Positions 10,356 through 23,633 of a DNA stretch of 64,000 bases are shown here, in pieces. The stretch's first letter is position 1; the number at the start of each line of letters is the position of its first letter. The translations under genes were made by a program, and so were the position numbers. This DNA is from Capitella teleta. Taxonomy: Eukaryota > Annelida > Polychaeta > Capitellidae. Under the pieces are notes generated by a model, which saw nothing but the letters and a program-made list of their open reading frames with translations, made no database searches and was not told the origin of the DNA. Location of the stretch: the NCBI GenBank assembly GCA_000328365.1, contig KB298688.1:678370-742369 (forward strand), read 5' to 3'.

Positions 10356-13300
10356 CGTGATTGTAAAAACTGCATTCCTTTGACGAAAGCCATGCGACTC
10401 ACAGCGGAGAAACCATCCCATAGGCTGATTTATCAAGATGTCATCGAGCTTTTTGCGTTGATTATCACCTGTTCCCTTGGAGATTACACTCATAAAAGAG
10501 GGAACCATAGCAACCGGGTGCTTAGCAACAGTGAGTATATGAGAAATCACTTTTGATGGCACCAAAGTTGGTCCTAACAGAGTCATACTCGCGAATAATT
10601 GGCGGAATGAATGTCTGTGTATATTTAGGTCACAGGGGAATATCCGAATGGCGAATTTAGCGAATTTACGCGAGGCTGAAAAGCTGAAAGGTATAAAATA
10701 GGCTCTGTTTCTATCAAGCCTGTGATGCAAGTTGGATGTGAGGGTGTGTCGAGGGCAATCTTCTAATGGGGTGGGGGGCAGACGATGCCAAACACAGTTT
10801 ATGTTCTCGTACATCAAACCAGAATGACTTCACTACTACGAAACTTCATCTACGTAAGATCTCGTGAAAACTCATAAAATCTCGCGCATGCGCACAGAAC
10901 AAAGGCCGACCATTTGCACTTCTTTTCCTAATCCGGATTTCGACATTCCCGCGCATCCTCGTGGGAGGGATTATGCTTTGATTGAAAGGCGCAGAAGGGA
11001 ATAGAGTCGCTCTGCCCTCGCGTCGAACAAATCCCTGCAAAATGTACTCATCAGAAGTGATTGACACAGCCCGTGTTTGTTGATGTCGAAGGCCGAAGAG
11101 CCAAACACTGCCCTGAATGGTTAAGCACGTGTTTAACTGATTGTGTCAATGAACTCTGTAGAAGTGAACCACTGAGCTGGAATGGAAGCGTTAATACTAC
11201 ACTACGTATACATCTGACACGTTTTTTAAATGAAATGAACGGAGGTCAATGGACAAATGAGCGCATGACATCGACAACCGATCAAGAATATAATAGCCGT
11301 GGGGTTGATCATGCGTGTACGCCCAACACCTGTGCATGCACACTCTGATGAAGCTATGGCGCACTCAAAACATGCGCATGCCGGAGACCAGTGACCGCTG
11401 AGCAATCTATCGAAGTGACAAAATATACAGGACGAATTTTCCGGCAATCACCGAGAAGAAGTAACTCGGTTTGGAGGGAAAAACGGTTCTCGTCAGGTTT
11501 TATTCATCCTGCAATTGCGAATATTCACGCAAAGATTGGTCCACATGTCTGGAGTTCAAATCGAAGGGGGACGCGGCTCCATTAGGAAGCACTTGTGGCG
11601 CCAGGAGTGGCCCAGAGATTCAGCTGTTCAGACGCACGCATGCGCGGAAGGGTCTTGTGTTCCGTTCCGTCCTAAAAATATTTGAGAATCTAAGCACTCT
11701 GTATGCTTTTGCTGTTGAGCCCCAACAGACACAGAACGTCACGTGACAAGTGACCTACTTTCATCAGCACATTCTGATACGCAGTGCAATTCAATAAACA
11801 TCAAATTACCCAATTCCGCCCGGAGGATGTGTGCCTCGTGTACATGAATGAGGCCGAACAGATCCGTGTACAACAATTGGTCAATATATTACTGCTTTCG
11901 ATGGGTGTTATTTTGACGATTGGGTTGCTTGTTTGTCCGGTTACGTCATCAGAAGACAATCACATTTCCACAATAAAACTATCTTCGGATCTTTCTTCTC
12001 CAAAGACGTGCTCAGCATGCACAAGCAAACGATGTATCCGCGTTTCTTTCGTCTACAGCTTTGAAGATCTGAGATCTCATTTTATAGTTTTCTTTTAGGA
12101 ACTTTTTTTCCAAGCTGCAGGTGGTGGAGTACTGACGACAGCAAAGGAAATACATCCAAACAAAGGGGTCGATTCAATCAATTGAGGCAATGTTTGCTAC
12201 CACCACATGACTTCGTTCACTGATCAATGTCGTCTTGTCTATATTCATGTAACTCATGTATTATGTATATGGCATGGATACAATAGCTTCCATAATGAGT
12301 ATCTATGCAACTCAGTGATTGTTTAACATAGTAACACAAAAATGTCATGCAAAATTAATCAACAAACAATTCAAAGATGTTAGACAAATTTATGGAATGT
12401 CACTTTCAGTGCTTTAAACCTATGAGATACTCCTTCAACGATTTCAACGATAATATAGTTTAATGTGCATTTACCCACACCCATAGCAGCTGAGCATATC
12501 ACATCATATGGGTTCCAAGTTTTAGCTTGGAGCCAAGATTGAGCTATCTTTCCAAAGGGTCAATTTTGGCTGCCTACTTAAGCAATTTCGCTTCGTGTCA
12601 CCGATCGCGGAAAAGATCAAATCGAAGAAAAAAAATCAGATCTCACAGTAAGGAAAAAGGGAGAGTTATAACATGCCATGGATATTAATTAATGATGAAG
12701 CTCTGGAGTACACACAATTTGTACAATGAAGTATGACTATATAACCGAATCTGAGTGAAATCAAGTAAAAAAAAATCCTAATGAAAGTAATTAATGTAAA
12801 TAGTTATTAATGATACTCACATGAAAAGCGTACTGGTATGCTAGTACCAGGACAACGCCACCATGAGAAATTGGGGCATAGAGTATCTCCTATAAACTAG
12901 TAGCGGCGGAATCGGTTCTGTTGGCGTGAAGCGATTTCGCTCGCTTTTGAGTTGCTGCTGCGGCAGTTGCAGCAGAGAAGGCTTGGACGCAGCGAGCGCT
13001 CTCTGTGTGCTATTGAACAACAAATTTGCGAATAATCCTTCAGTATTCTGTCGCATACGTTCCCTCCGATTACCTTGGTGGTGTTGCGGTGATGCTGATA
13101 ATATGATGGCACAGAGCTTTCAGCTGCTGTGGGAAGAAGAGCTATTTGCTCCGATTTTGCAATCAATCAATCGTTAGTGAGTCAATGCTAGGTGTGAGAT
13201 ATGACAGGGCAACATGCATAGCCTTCCACTCTGCTTCCTGGTCGTCAATACCGTGCTTTAGACACAGCTTGACAAATAGTTCTTTTCAATACCAATCCCC

Positions 13301-13690
13301 ATTATTGCAATTAATGGATTTGTACATTTATCGAAGCTTAGGCTCGTGTTACGCAAGGTGACCTTATGGAATCGATGGGTTAGGACTGGCGGAAAAGGGA
13401 AAGGGGTGTTTTGTTTTGATTAATCTTCGTTACAATTTAATCAAGTGTCGAGTTTCTTCTAAAATCCATCATTGCCCGTTAGTATTGGCCATGTATCACT
13501 AGGTCAGTCGACGGATGCCCAGTGCAGTGGTCATCAATATCCTTCAAGGTATTGATTTGCAAGTGGGAGGCATAAAAAAAAAAAAACATGTAAATCTCCG
13601 GAAATTGCCGAATGAACCCGAGAATTAATGAGGTCGTGATCTGATCTTTATCTGAGTCAGCTTCGCGATCTCGTTAAGCATATATATAAT
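10356..13690. other. Gene-poor stretch before AnmK
   Basis: There are no convincing genes. One plus-strand frame starting with ATG at 11845 has a signal-anchor-like segment (LVNILLLSMGVILTIGLLVC) and stops at 12098. It could be the first exon of a small secreted protein, but no downstream exon was found. The region 11060-11750 has several overlapping open frames without supporting splice sites. Confidence 0.5.
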
Positions 13691-13698
13691 TGTACAGT

Positions 13699-14891
13699 AT
13701 GGCTTCTTGGCAGAAATTTACTGATCCGACAAGAAAATCCTGGACTGGGCTTGGAATTATGTCGGGAACATCCCTGGATGGAATCGACTTGTGTGTGGTG
13801 AGTTTCACCAAGGAAGGAGGTGTTTGGAATTACGTCATAAAACACGCGGTGACTCGTGAATACACAACAGAAATCGAGAACGTCCTCAAAAGCGCGCACA
13901 ATTTATCTGGATTTGATCTCATCAAGGCGCACTTGAGGTATGGTCGTTATTTGGGTGAAACAATTCGTGATTTCTTGACAGATTGCCAAACGGAAGTGGA
14001 TTTCGTTGGTTGTCATGGTCACACCATATTTCATCAGCCGGACGATCACGTGACTTTCCAATTGGGAGATGGTGAGACCATGGCGTCCTACATGTATTGT
14101 CCTCTGGTCAATAACTTCCGAACCAAAGACGTCGCCTTGGGAGGACAGGGTGCGCCCCTGGTCCCCCTGGCTGAGCAACATCTGTTTGCGGATTTCGACT
14201 TTTGTTTGAATCTTGGCGGCATTGCAAATATATCAATTCGGGATGAAGCCCAGGGTTTCGATGTCGGCCCCTGTAATCTCTTGCTCAATCACTTTGCGTC
14301 CGCTCACGATTCTTCTTTGAAATTTGACAAAAATGGCGAAATAGCTGAAACTGGAACAGTCATTGACGAGCTATTGTCATCGTGGAATGCACTTCCTTTC
14401 TTCAAACTTGTTCCGCCCAAATCGACAGGCCGGGAATGGCTGGAGGACGAAGTCATACCCCTGGCTCAAAACAAGGTATAACATAATGATATTTTGTCCT
14501 TTTGAAAGCGTGTTAACATAACTATATTCACTACTTTCAGGGATATTCTACTCATAACATACTAGCTACCGCCTGTCGCCTCATAGCGGCTCAAATCGGC
14601 GAAATCCTTACTTCGACATCGACATCGACGAATCCACGTCGAATGTTGATAACAGGAGGAGGCGCATTCAACCGACACCTCATGTCATGCATAAAAATTG
14701 AAATTCAAAGGCGAAATCTGAACATTACCATGGTTACTGTTTCCAGGGAAACTGTCGAATTCAAAGAAGCGTTGAGTTTCGCGTTTCTTGGTTTGCTTAG
14801 CCTCAAAGGTGAAGTCAACGTGAACAAGCTCACGACAGGAGCTCGGTGTAATTCTGTTAGCGGGAGTATACACATGCCCACGTGTGCGTAA
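13699..14891 (+). CDS. anmK-like: Anhydro-N-acetylmuramic acid kinase (AnmK-like)
   Basis: Two exons (13699-14475 and 14541-14891, 65-bp phase-0 intron) encode about 376 residues, the normal size for AnmK. The start is the ATG of MASWQKF; a TTG further upstream in frame is not needed. Family motifs are in order: the N-terminal nucleotide-binding loop GIMSGTSLDGIDL (residues about 19-31), a central GCHGHTIFHQP, QLGDGETMA, NNFRTKDVALGGQGAPLVPL, LNLGGIANIS and FDVGPCN. The second exon gives MLITGGGAFNRHL and a late E-A-L-S-F-A-F-L-G-L. AnmK phosphorylates 1,6-anhydro-MurNAc to MurNAc-6-phosphate in bacterial cell-wall recycling. In an animal it could act on wall fragments from food or symbionts. 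The spliceosomal intron and neighbouring eukaryotic genes show it is host-encoded, not contamination. The C-terminal tail after the GARCNSVSG segment is close to the bacterial end point. Polarity and regulation are unknown. Confidence 0.92.
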
Positions 14892-15520
14892 TGCCACTCT
14901 AGGTGCAAATGTCTCACTGTCTATTGATTGTGCACTTGTAGGCCAACGAGCTCTTTGATTAACCTGAGCCCGATTTCACGAACCTCTATAGTTTTGCTCG
15001 GTTCAATCGGGTTTCGTACAAGCCGTACAGCATTAGCTTAAAGTGATTTTATATTGAACCTGGGTTCAACTGCTCGGTGTGTGTGACAATTAAGTAGGTT
15101 AAAAGCAAAAATAAATAGCTGTACTTCCTTGGTTTTCTGTTTGCAATTGCTCTGTTGTCATTACCATGTTGATCGCTGCATGATTGATGAAACGTGGACT
15201 TGATAGGATCTTCTTATATTGCCGTCTTGTTAAGGAGAATTTCACGCGTATATTTTAATTTACAAATGAATCAGTGGGCAATATCTTCAGCACGCGGTTG
15301 CATCGGAAGATCCCGTAATTAAAATTACTATTACATGAGTACCAAGTACAAATCCACAGACTTTATAATAATATTTGACGTAAGCACAAGCGGACGAGTG
15401 GCTAATTGGTCATTTTGCAATGTGTATATGCATCTTGGATATGGACAGTGATTGTTTATTATAGAGATGCCAGAGAGACTCAATCGTTCGTTCTTGGAGG
15501 AGTTATACAGGAAATAGCAT

Positions 15521-15554
<34 letters not shown>

Positions 15555-15964
15555 ATAGGACATTATTGCGCAGAATATTTTTTTTTATTCAACCTTTCAG
15601 CAGGGAAAAAAAACAGTCGCAGAATAATCATTAAAAGTAACAATCACAAAGACAACAAACAAAAAGTTGATTTTATAATCTACAACTCCGAGCAAAGAAA
15701 TACGTCATTGACGTGTAATCTAAAATCACAATGTCAAAGATTAAGAAATGAAAACGATGACCTAATAACTTTCAATATCTATGTCATCCAAGATCAAGAT
15801 CGTTTTCGTTAAAAAGACCTTGACCTTCTTCCATTCTTGGAAATCATATTGCAATAGAGACAAAAATATAAACAATCATCCCCTCCCCCCGAAGAATTGA
15901 GGAGATTATTTTTTTTGTACAAGACTGAATTAAAGCTAAACATCTTGTCGTTTGAACTGTTCAT
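14892..15964. other. Intergenic region between AnmK and the transgelin-like gene
   Basis: No gene is seen. It holds a run of about 30 A at 15523-15552. The region around 15570-15900 is A/T-rich and is probably the 3' UTR side of the minus-strand gene ending at 15965. Confidence 0.5.
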
Positions 15965-18900
15965 TTAGGCCTTGGCTGTCCAGTGGTCATCGTCGTGCGT
16001 GGGTGGCGGCATGAACTCGTAGCTCGGAGTGAAACCTTTGGAGTTCGCCTGCAACAGAAGACATTTTGACATTGGGAAATAACAGGTGGCATCTGGATTT
16101 GGTCACATTCAGATTAGCTTCATTCTAACATGCGATTTCGACCTTTGTGTTCGAGAGACATAATATTGGAGCAATCCAGATGTTTCGGGTAGAATGGTAG
16201 TTAAATGCAATACGGAAACGACAGTTTGTCCCGCACAAAATTATTATCTTCCATGATTCAGTCATCCATTCTTGCCTCATACTACAGGGAGTTTCAAAAG
16301 TATATTTACAAGTAATAGGGATTTTTCAACCTTGCGTAAAGTGTTACAAAAATGCTATTTTTCTCTAAAACCGCGCTATGTACTCAAATATAATTATCAG
16401 TAGCCTCTTATAAAATATATTAGACCTTTTACCGGGTCATTTTATAGCATTTTTTTATTAGAAATGCTGTATTAGCGACGCCGCCTCAAAGCGCGCATTC
16501 GTCGTTCGGCCTGGGGCATCAGAGGCCGCGAACAAGCATGAGTACACAAAAGCGCCATCTTCAGATCCCGCCACTTCAAATCAGAACATATCTTTAATAT
16601 TAACAAGCATACATATTATCATATTATTATAGATGTATAGAACTCGATAAAAAAATAGCAACAAGATGAAAGTGTTGTATACTACAGAGGGTCTTCTCGT
16701 TTCATTGATAAATTATCTCCTCTGCATTTTAAAATATGATAAAGGGCATCTCGCAAGCTCGCCAAAAAATCCTTAAGCGATGATGCATTGTTATTATAAA
16801 CAAAGTTTTGCACAATTGGTGTCATAATTTCGTAATTATCAAATTATTTGAAGAAAACAACAAAAATAAAAGACATAATTGTCAAGATAAGAGGTTACTC
16901 CAACTATAAACTGTAATTATTTTGAGATGGCCTTTTTGAATCACTTTACGCAAGGTTGAAAAATCTCCATCACTTGTAAATATACTTTTGAAACTCCCTG
17001 TATGTATTTTGTCTTATCTTAATGCAATCAAGAGTGCTACTCGTTATTGCTGCATTTAATGGGGTTCAAACGGCAGTATAGGCCAACACTTGATTGTCAT
17101 CAGGATATCAAGTTTGACAACACAGTGTTTGTTTTGGATGATGAGTTATGCTTGCCTAATCACCCATTATGACGACTATCGTATGTTTCAGCATCTCAGT
17201 CAGCGATGTTTTGTAGTGTTCTCAAGTAGATGGCATCACAGTCTATTAAGATAAAATGAACAGGTGGGAATCGTAAGCTCCACATCTTGCGGTAATCGAA
17301 TGTTAATTTGGTTATATGTACGCAGAATTGAATCAATCACAAACCGATAAGACCTGCGCTTAGATTTAATAGACATTTGCCTTTATAAGGACATCATCAT
17401 AATGCTTGGTATGGTTACACACGGTGCAATAAGTGCATTATGACTGTGATGGCATACAGGTCTGGTTATCCGTGCAACGCCTCATAATTGCATCGTAACA
17501 TCGAACACACAAGTTAATCATATCGCTGGCATTGCTTCACATGCGCTCCTGTATGCAGCACTTATTAGATTCCTTCATCCAGTTGGATCTTCATTGTGTG
17601 CGTGGTAGCCGAATGGTGTACGTACGAGAATGGTTCCGAATGACTCACCACAAATCCGAGTCTGTTGAGGCAGTTGATGACATTGATGAGGGCTCCTTTC
17701 GTTTGTCCTTCGTAGAGATCTGCGCTCTGGAACGTCGCTTCTTCCTCCACTCCGTAATCCATCGCAGCTTTGTTGAAGACGGATATGTTCTCCATGGCAA
17801 CGAACGGGGTGTGCGCATTCGCCATGAATTTCACTGAATCCATACCAGCGGCGACTCGTAATTTACAGATGAATCTAAAGGGAAAATATTTAAACTAGAA
17901 TGACCAAAGAGAGCACTCACTTGCACAGAACGACACCATCGCGGAGATAGAAGTGGATTTTCCTCCATTGGGATGAGGGCTATGATAAGATACATGGTGA
18001 TGTGATGTTACTTCGTTTTAATTTGGACTCACACATGGGGCATGCGTACCCTCTAGCACGGCATTCATCCATGCTACCAATCTATCTGGAGTGCCTAACT
18101 TCTCTTCTTCGTTGTACCTCTGGAGGAAAAATACCAAAATGATGATTGTTTGGCAAACAATTCATGCTATAAGAGAGTGCAAATTGCGGTGAAGATAACG
18201 GAAAGCGGGAAATTAGTCTGTATTGGTCTAGTGGTGTGTGCCACACCCTAACGGTGTTAACCCCTGACTTTTCGCTATACAGTTAGACCAAATGCAACCC
18301 GGTGTCTTCATAATATGTATTCGGCTCTATGGACACAAGCAGAGCCAATGAGGTTAATCTAACCGCCTATAACCAATGCAGAAAAGGCATGCTGCGAATA
18401 TTATATGCACCAGGTGACTGTGAGGGGGCACCTGTGTCCAATTATGGCGCGCAAGAGTCAGAAATACAAACACGTGTTATGTAAGCGAATGACTTCTTTG
18501 ATAGTTCAGGCCATTGAACTATAATTGTGAATGAAAATCCCCGTATGATACAATAGGGATGAATTTATAACACGTCGCGGTTCAGCTTCTCTGTAATAAA
18601 TTTTAATACCGATATTAATTTTACTGGAAACTAATTTCGCAATATAGTAGCGTGATCTTACTTTAAAGACTTGTTTCTGAAACCTCTGCACATAAACAAA
18701 TGCATCGGTTGTGCTGCATGCGCCTGTTTGCTATTTTTAGAAGTAAATGTATGGCCATTATAATGATTCGTGTTTTAGCGCCTATCATCCCTGCCAATAA
18801 ATGACAGAATTGCATCAATAGGCAGTCAAAAATATGCCATTTTCCTGCAATCATCCCTTGTTGATTTGGTTTAAATTGTTCAGCTCCGCAGGTCACAAAT

Positions 18901-21900
18901 GATTGACACTTTGACCTCATTGTTCTACAATTACAATTATACATGATGCAATCCATTCCGACGTATGATTCTGGGTCGTTCTAATGGTTGCTATGGACGC
19001 TTGAAGTAGACCAACAAATTAGCCGCGAAGTGGGTTATTTTGTGTGGATACGTCAGCCGAGGCTGACATGGCATATTGTTCACGAATTACCGGTTGTAGG
19101 TTACACCCGTCTCGCATAAGCCTGGCAGGTGCTAAAGGAATATGGTTCTTTATTTCATAATATGCAATTACCAAAGATTATACATACAGTTGCATAACCT
19201 TGGAATTGTCTTCGGAAATTTAGTTCTCTACAGTTCACAGAATTGTCTACAGTTACTTGTGTTGAAATACATTGAATTCCAATGTGAGAAATAATTATAC
19301 TATATTTGTGAATTGTTATGAGCATTAACTTACATCGTCCAACTTCTTCTGGGCTTTGAGTGCAATTCCTGCTTTCCTTGCTCTCACGTCCATTTCAAAA
19401 CCTGAAAATATACACGGCATTGCATGACAGTTAGAAATGGTTCAACCCGCACTACAGAGTATCAGACGAAGATAAGAAATAAAAGTTATAAAACCATAGT
19501 ATAATCCTTCTCGTTCATCTTCAATACATTTCTTACGACCAAGAAGTATCATTGCCATCACTTAACCCTTACTATTATATAAATAATAACTAACCGTCAT
19601 TTCAAATAGCCTTGGGAGGGTGGCTTTATAAATCAATGTTGTATTTGTCAAATATCGGTTCTCTAACAGAATACAATTATACTTAGGCCAGAAACCTCCA
19701 GAGGAACGTACTTTGCCCAGGTTACGCAATTGATTTCGTACAATATTTCTCACACCATGTACCAGATTTATCACGACGAGCATGCAGGATATAGATATTA
19801 AATGTATTCATAACCCCCCCAAAAAAAATATATTTCTAGGAATAGGGAGTGGGGCTATGCTTTTGTTTAATGTGGAATGTTAATACACTATGGGTTGCGT
19901 CTTGTGATATACCTGCACTACTCATGATGAGGTTTTCATAGCTCATTCCCACTCTCTCTGAATGAATAATAAGACTGAGGCACATCGCGTTGAATGAATC
20001 CTTGGATCAGATGTATAAATAACTATTTTCTGCGACTGGTATCAGACCCTCCGCCGCACTTTACTCTCCCTCTTCTTCCTTGGATTACTGATTACACCTG
20101 ATGTAAGACCAGTCTGACCAATGGTCATAGCAATGGTTTATAGCGGAACGTGGATCAAACGGCGGATTCCTAACAAATGAAGGATGGCCAGCTGTGAGGC
20201 TTGGAAGACTTGGTCGCCTAGATGCATGAGGGAAAGGAATGCTTTCGACTGAGGTCTGAATTCAAAGAGGCTTTTATGAAGGTGATTTTTCCCAAGGAGC
20301 ATTATTTGCTGCTATATCTGAATAAATGACATAGTTCCCACGGCCTGAAGGAACGGGAATATCCCGTGACGATCATCTAGCTCAACCAGCTCATGAGGAG
20401 TCTGCGGGCGGAGCTGTAACACAACAATCGCCTCAACGTTCAGGGAGATTGAGGTCATGGACTTGCTGCTCGCTTAAACATCATACGTATCATGTACGGA
20501 CCGGCATCCACCTGCGAAACAGTTAATAACATGAAAGATATCTCGAAATTGCAGCAATCGTACCCAACCACCATCATTGTACGCGCAAGAAAATACGTAT
20601 GCGTGTACACTGTTGGCGAATGCATTGGAAGACATAAGTAATTGTTAAAAGAGTGCTTTCAAGATTCTACTCCCGCCTATACGGACAACTAGACCTACCT
20701 TTGTATTTCACAAACTAATTCCTGAACAATCAAGCAGATTATGTAAGGAATTTATTTTTCTGTGTTGAAGAGAGAAACCCGCCTGCCGCTCGGATATTAC
20801 ACGAGAATGCAGAGAGGCGGTAGAAATGTTCAGAAGGTGAGCATCCGGGAAGCTATTTTTAGAACTTCTAGGACTCTCCGACTGCGCATGTGTGTTATGC
20901 TGAGCGCAGAGAAAAGCATAAAGTTAGATTGCCAGCCAGAACATCGCATGTTTGGGGTCGGGAATAGATCAGTGAGGGAGGGTGATGAGAGGAGAGCCTC
21001 TACTAATGGTGAATAGTGAGGATAGCTTGTTACAAGTCTACTCTAATGGAAGGTGCTAGCAGTTATAATAATAACAATAACAAAGATTAGGAATACTCTA
21101 TATTCAAAGCTACAGCATGTTTAACAGAGAATCTCTGAGTTCATGCCTAGAAAAAAAAAAAGAGATTATATAATGTAATTTCATGTATATGTAATCGTTT
21201 AAGGGGTTTTGTGCATTGTATTTTTTAATTTGCGATTTGTTTCTGTGGATAACTTAACTAATCCATTGGCGGCTTTAAACCTTTTCAGTTTCCAGTAACA
21301 ATATGTTATAACCGACTGGCGTGATCTCGATGCTGAGATAATCATAATGGCTGATATGGAATTGTGCACATGGATGTTCTAAAATTGGCCTGAGGACTCC
21401 AAATTCGGTGTGTTTCCCAATCAAATATTCAACTGATCATTGCTATAAATTAATGCTAAAATGAAAAGCAATAATAATAATGTGTTAATTTGGTCATTCT
21501 CGCAGATTCTGAAAACAAATATACACATAACCTAATAATTAATTATTAATTAATGCTACGTGTAAGGAAAAAGGTTGTGAACCGTTGGAATACTCAACAT
21601 GAAATGAACATGTCTGCCATTCATGCCGTTTTTAAACCTCTTCTGTCAGAAGAATAAGGTTTCAAGTTTTGTCTTTTTCGTTTTGTGGTTTTAACCAATT
21701 TTTTTCAATGACGCCATTCCGATAATAACAATTATTTACAATGAAAGAGGGATTCTATAGAATCTCCCATTGACTTTGCAATTCATAGCGATTTTGAAAA
21801 TTGCCATAGCAACCGGGAAGGAGCATTTGGAAAGCATTGCCTATTATCCCATTATAATGTCAGTTTTGAACGCGAGTAAAAGTAGCCCTATACCAAATAT

Positions 21901-22404
21901 GTCAGATCCCAATTGCACGTGAATCATGTTCATATATATTCACATGCATACCATATTTGATAGACCTACCGAAGAAGGTGCGAAAAAGTCAAATTGGACG
22001 CTGGAGAACATGAGCAATAATGATGGTGGCGATAATAAAAATTGAATTTGTGACTTAAAAAAAAGAAAAGAGTTCTTTGTTTTTGACTTTTGATGGTTGG
22101 AATGCATGGTTAGTTTGTGACTGTTGATCGCTTAAATTGAATGTTATGTTTCATGCATGCATTGCAGGCAAGACGATTATTATAATTGTGTCTCAAATTA
22201 ACATTTAATGTGACTATGAGGTTGAACTAAACACCCATTGCTCACAAATGTCGGCATATTGTCCCTCGTGGACCATGTAAATTCACTCAGTTCACACCAT
22301 AAACAATTGTGGTGAAATGGCATGAAATGAAACTCACGCTTAACCGGCTTAAGGTCGTCCTCTTCGGTCGCTTCGTCCGTTGATAACTCAATTTGTCTCA
22401 ACAT
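15965..22404 (-). CDS. Transgelin/calponin-like CH-domain protein with two alternative first exons
   Basis: Phase-consistent exons on the minus strand are: first exon 1a 22404-22338 or first exon 1b 19946-19913; then 19401-19334, 18119-18033, 17979-17921, 17874-17649 and 16048-15965. With exon 1b the protein is about 185 aa. The CH-domain signature is clear: RLVAWMNAVLEG, FYLRDGVVLCKFICKL, FVAMENISVFNKAAMDYG, TFQSADLYEGQTKGALINV. This matches the transgelin/calponin branch of actin-binding proteins. The tail (GFTPSYEFMPPPTHDDDHW) replaces the calponin-like repeat of vertebrate transgelin, so no CLIK repeat is present. Exon 1a (MLRQIELSTDEATEEDDL) is acidic and exon 1b starts MSYENLIMSSA. Both end in phase 1 and join the same next exon, implying two promoters and two N-termini. 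The last intron carries a MITE. The likely role is actin-filament binding in muscle or the cortex. Confidence 0.88.
16285..17000. mobile_element. MITE with ~60-bp terminal inverted repeats and TA target duplication
   Basis: The left end CAGGGAGTTTCAAAAGTATA matches the reverse complement of the right end over about 60 bp, with roughly three mismatches. TA dinucleotides flank both ends (16283-16284 and 17001-17002), as in Tc1/mariner-type elements. The 716-bp body has no transposase frame, so it is non-autonomous. It sits in the last intron of the transgelin-like gene. Confidence 0.85.
22338..22404 (-). other. Alternative first coding exon (1a) of the transgelin-like gene
   Basis: ATG at 22404 opens 22 codons beginning MLRQIELSTDEATEEDDL and ends at a donor AAGC|GTGAGT in phase 1, the same phase as exon 1b at 19946-19913. 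Joining to the exon at 19401 restores an arginine codon and the shared FEMDVRARKAG sequence. The segment is acidic, unlike exon 1b. It lies 2.4 kb upstream of exon 1b, so a separate promoter is likely. Confidence 0.65.
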
Positions 22405-23123
22405 GATTATTCCACAGAAATTTCGTCGGAACAAAACGCAGGGATTTGCGGAACCATGCGTAATGAGAACGGAATGCTGCCTCGTAGAATAGTCAATTGG
22501 GGTTTGCGTGAGAGAGAAGGGTGCTTAGGATCTCGGCAGACGATTCGCCCTCATTCAGCTGTGAATCCACACTGATGATGACACGTGCATCGCCAGGGAA
22601 CTAACTTATGTTTAAACTTTGTATTCTTTTTAAATTAAACTTGTTAATCTCTAATTTAAGTGCTTATATTTCCTGATCAACAGTATATAGGCCTGAAATC
22701 CCTTCATGTGTACATACAACTGTAATCATGTGAGCAAATCAACTCTCGTGAGATGAGAGGAGGCGGGGAATTGAAAGAATTGCGATGAGTTGGCGATTTT
22801 ATTGAAATAGAAATGCACGATTTGCATTCACACGCGAATGCATGGAAAACAGAGACAAACAATCAAGCATTAGGTTATGAGTAACTATGCTAATTAGGGA
22901 AAGAACGAAAAATAGATTAATTATGAAAAATATTCCATATGATTACACCTATTCAGAGAATAAATATATTTGAATGAAATTTTTTTTTTTTCGTACAAAC
23001 AAATAAACGAATAACATGAGTATCACTGTCGTATAGAAGACCAAAAAAGATTAGAATATATTAAAAACATAATTAAAAAATGAGTTTTTTTTTAAATGTA
23101 GATAAATATCAAACAAGACCACA

Positions 23124-23144
23124 AGAGAGAGAGAGAGAGAGAGA
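23124..23144. repeat. (GA)n microsatellite
   Basis: A run of GAGAGAGA about 20 bp long lies in the AT-rich intergenic stretch 22405-23633, between the anoctamin 3' end and the transgelin-like exon 1a. No gene is seen in the rest of that stretch. Confidence 0.8.
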
Positions 23145-23633
23145 AATTGGCACAAGGTGTGTCAGCAGCACAAAAATTAAGCAAGGCGAAAGGTAAAAAA
23201 CATCACAGGAAAATTAAAATGCATACATAGCAAACAGAAACAACATTTTCAACCTATCATTGGACGGAGTTTCTGAGAAATCAAAAATTCAATGTCAATT
23301 CAATGAAAAAAAAAAAAGTGATACATGTAGTCATTTCAAATCGTACGTATTTCCCACTTGATATTTAAGGCCCCATGTAATTGCTGCGTTATTTCACGAC
23401 ACAACCAATGAGAATTTAAGAACATAATGATTTTGATTGTGATTTCGTCTTTTAAAGAATTACAGTGAGGTAGAGTTTACACTTAGTGAAAATAACAAAA
23501 AATTCCCTTTATTTGAGTATAAAAAATCCTGAGTATAACTAAATGAAAGTTAGAATTTGCGTCAATAAGAGAGAGAATGAAAATAATCTGAAATTTAACA
23601 GCTGTATAAAATATCACGAATGTCGTTATGAGG

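Noticed and set aside
10347-10817. 156-codon minus-strand frame next to the SINE
   Set aside because: No ATG context, composition bias or domain; it partly overlaps the SINE target duplication.
15519-15812. Lysine-rich frame starting in a poly(A) tract
   Set aside because: It is produced by the A run and AT-rich sequence; no coding signature.
17532-17837. Plus-strand frame over transgelin exon 17649-17874
   Set aside because: It is the antisense shadow of the CH-domain exon.
23100-23160. Possible CRISPR-like or satellite array
   Set aside because: Only a simple (GA)n run; no spaced repeats, and the genome is eukaryotic.
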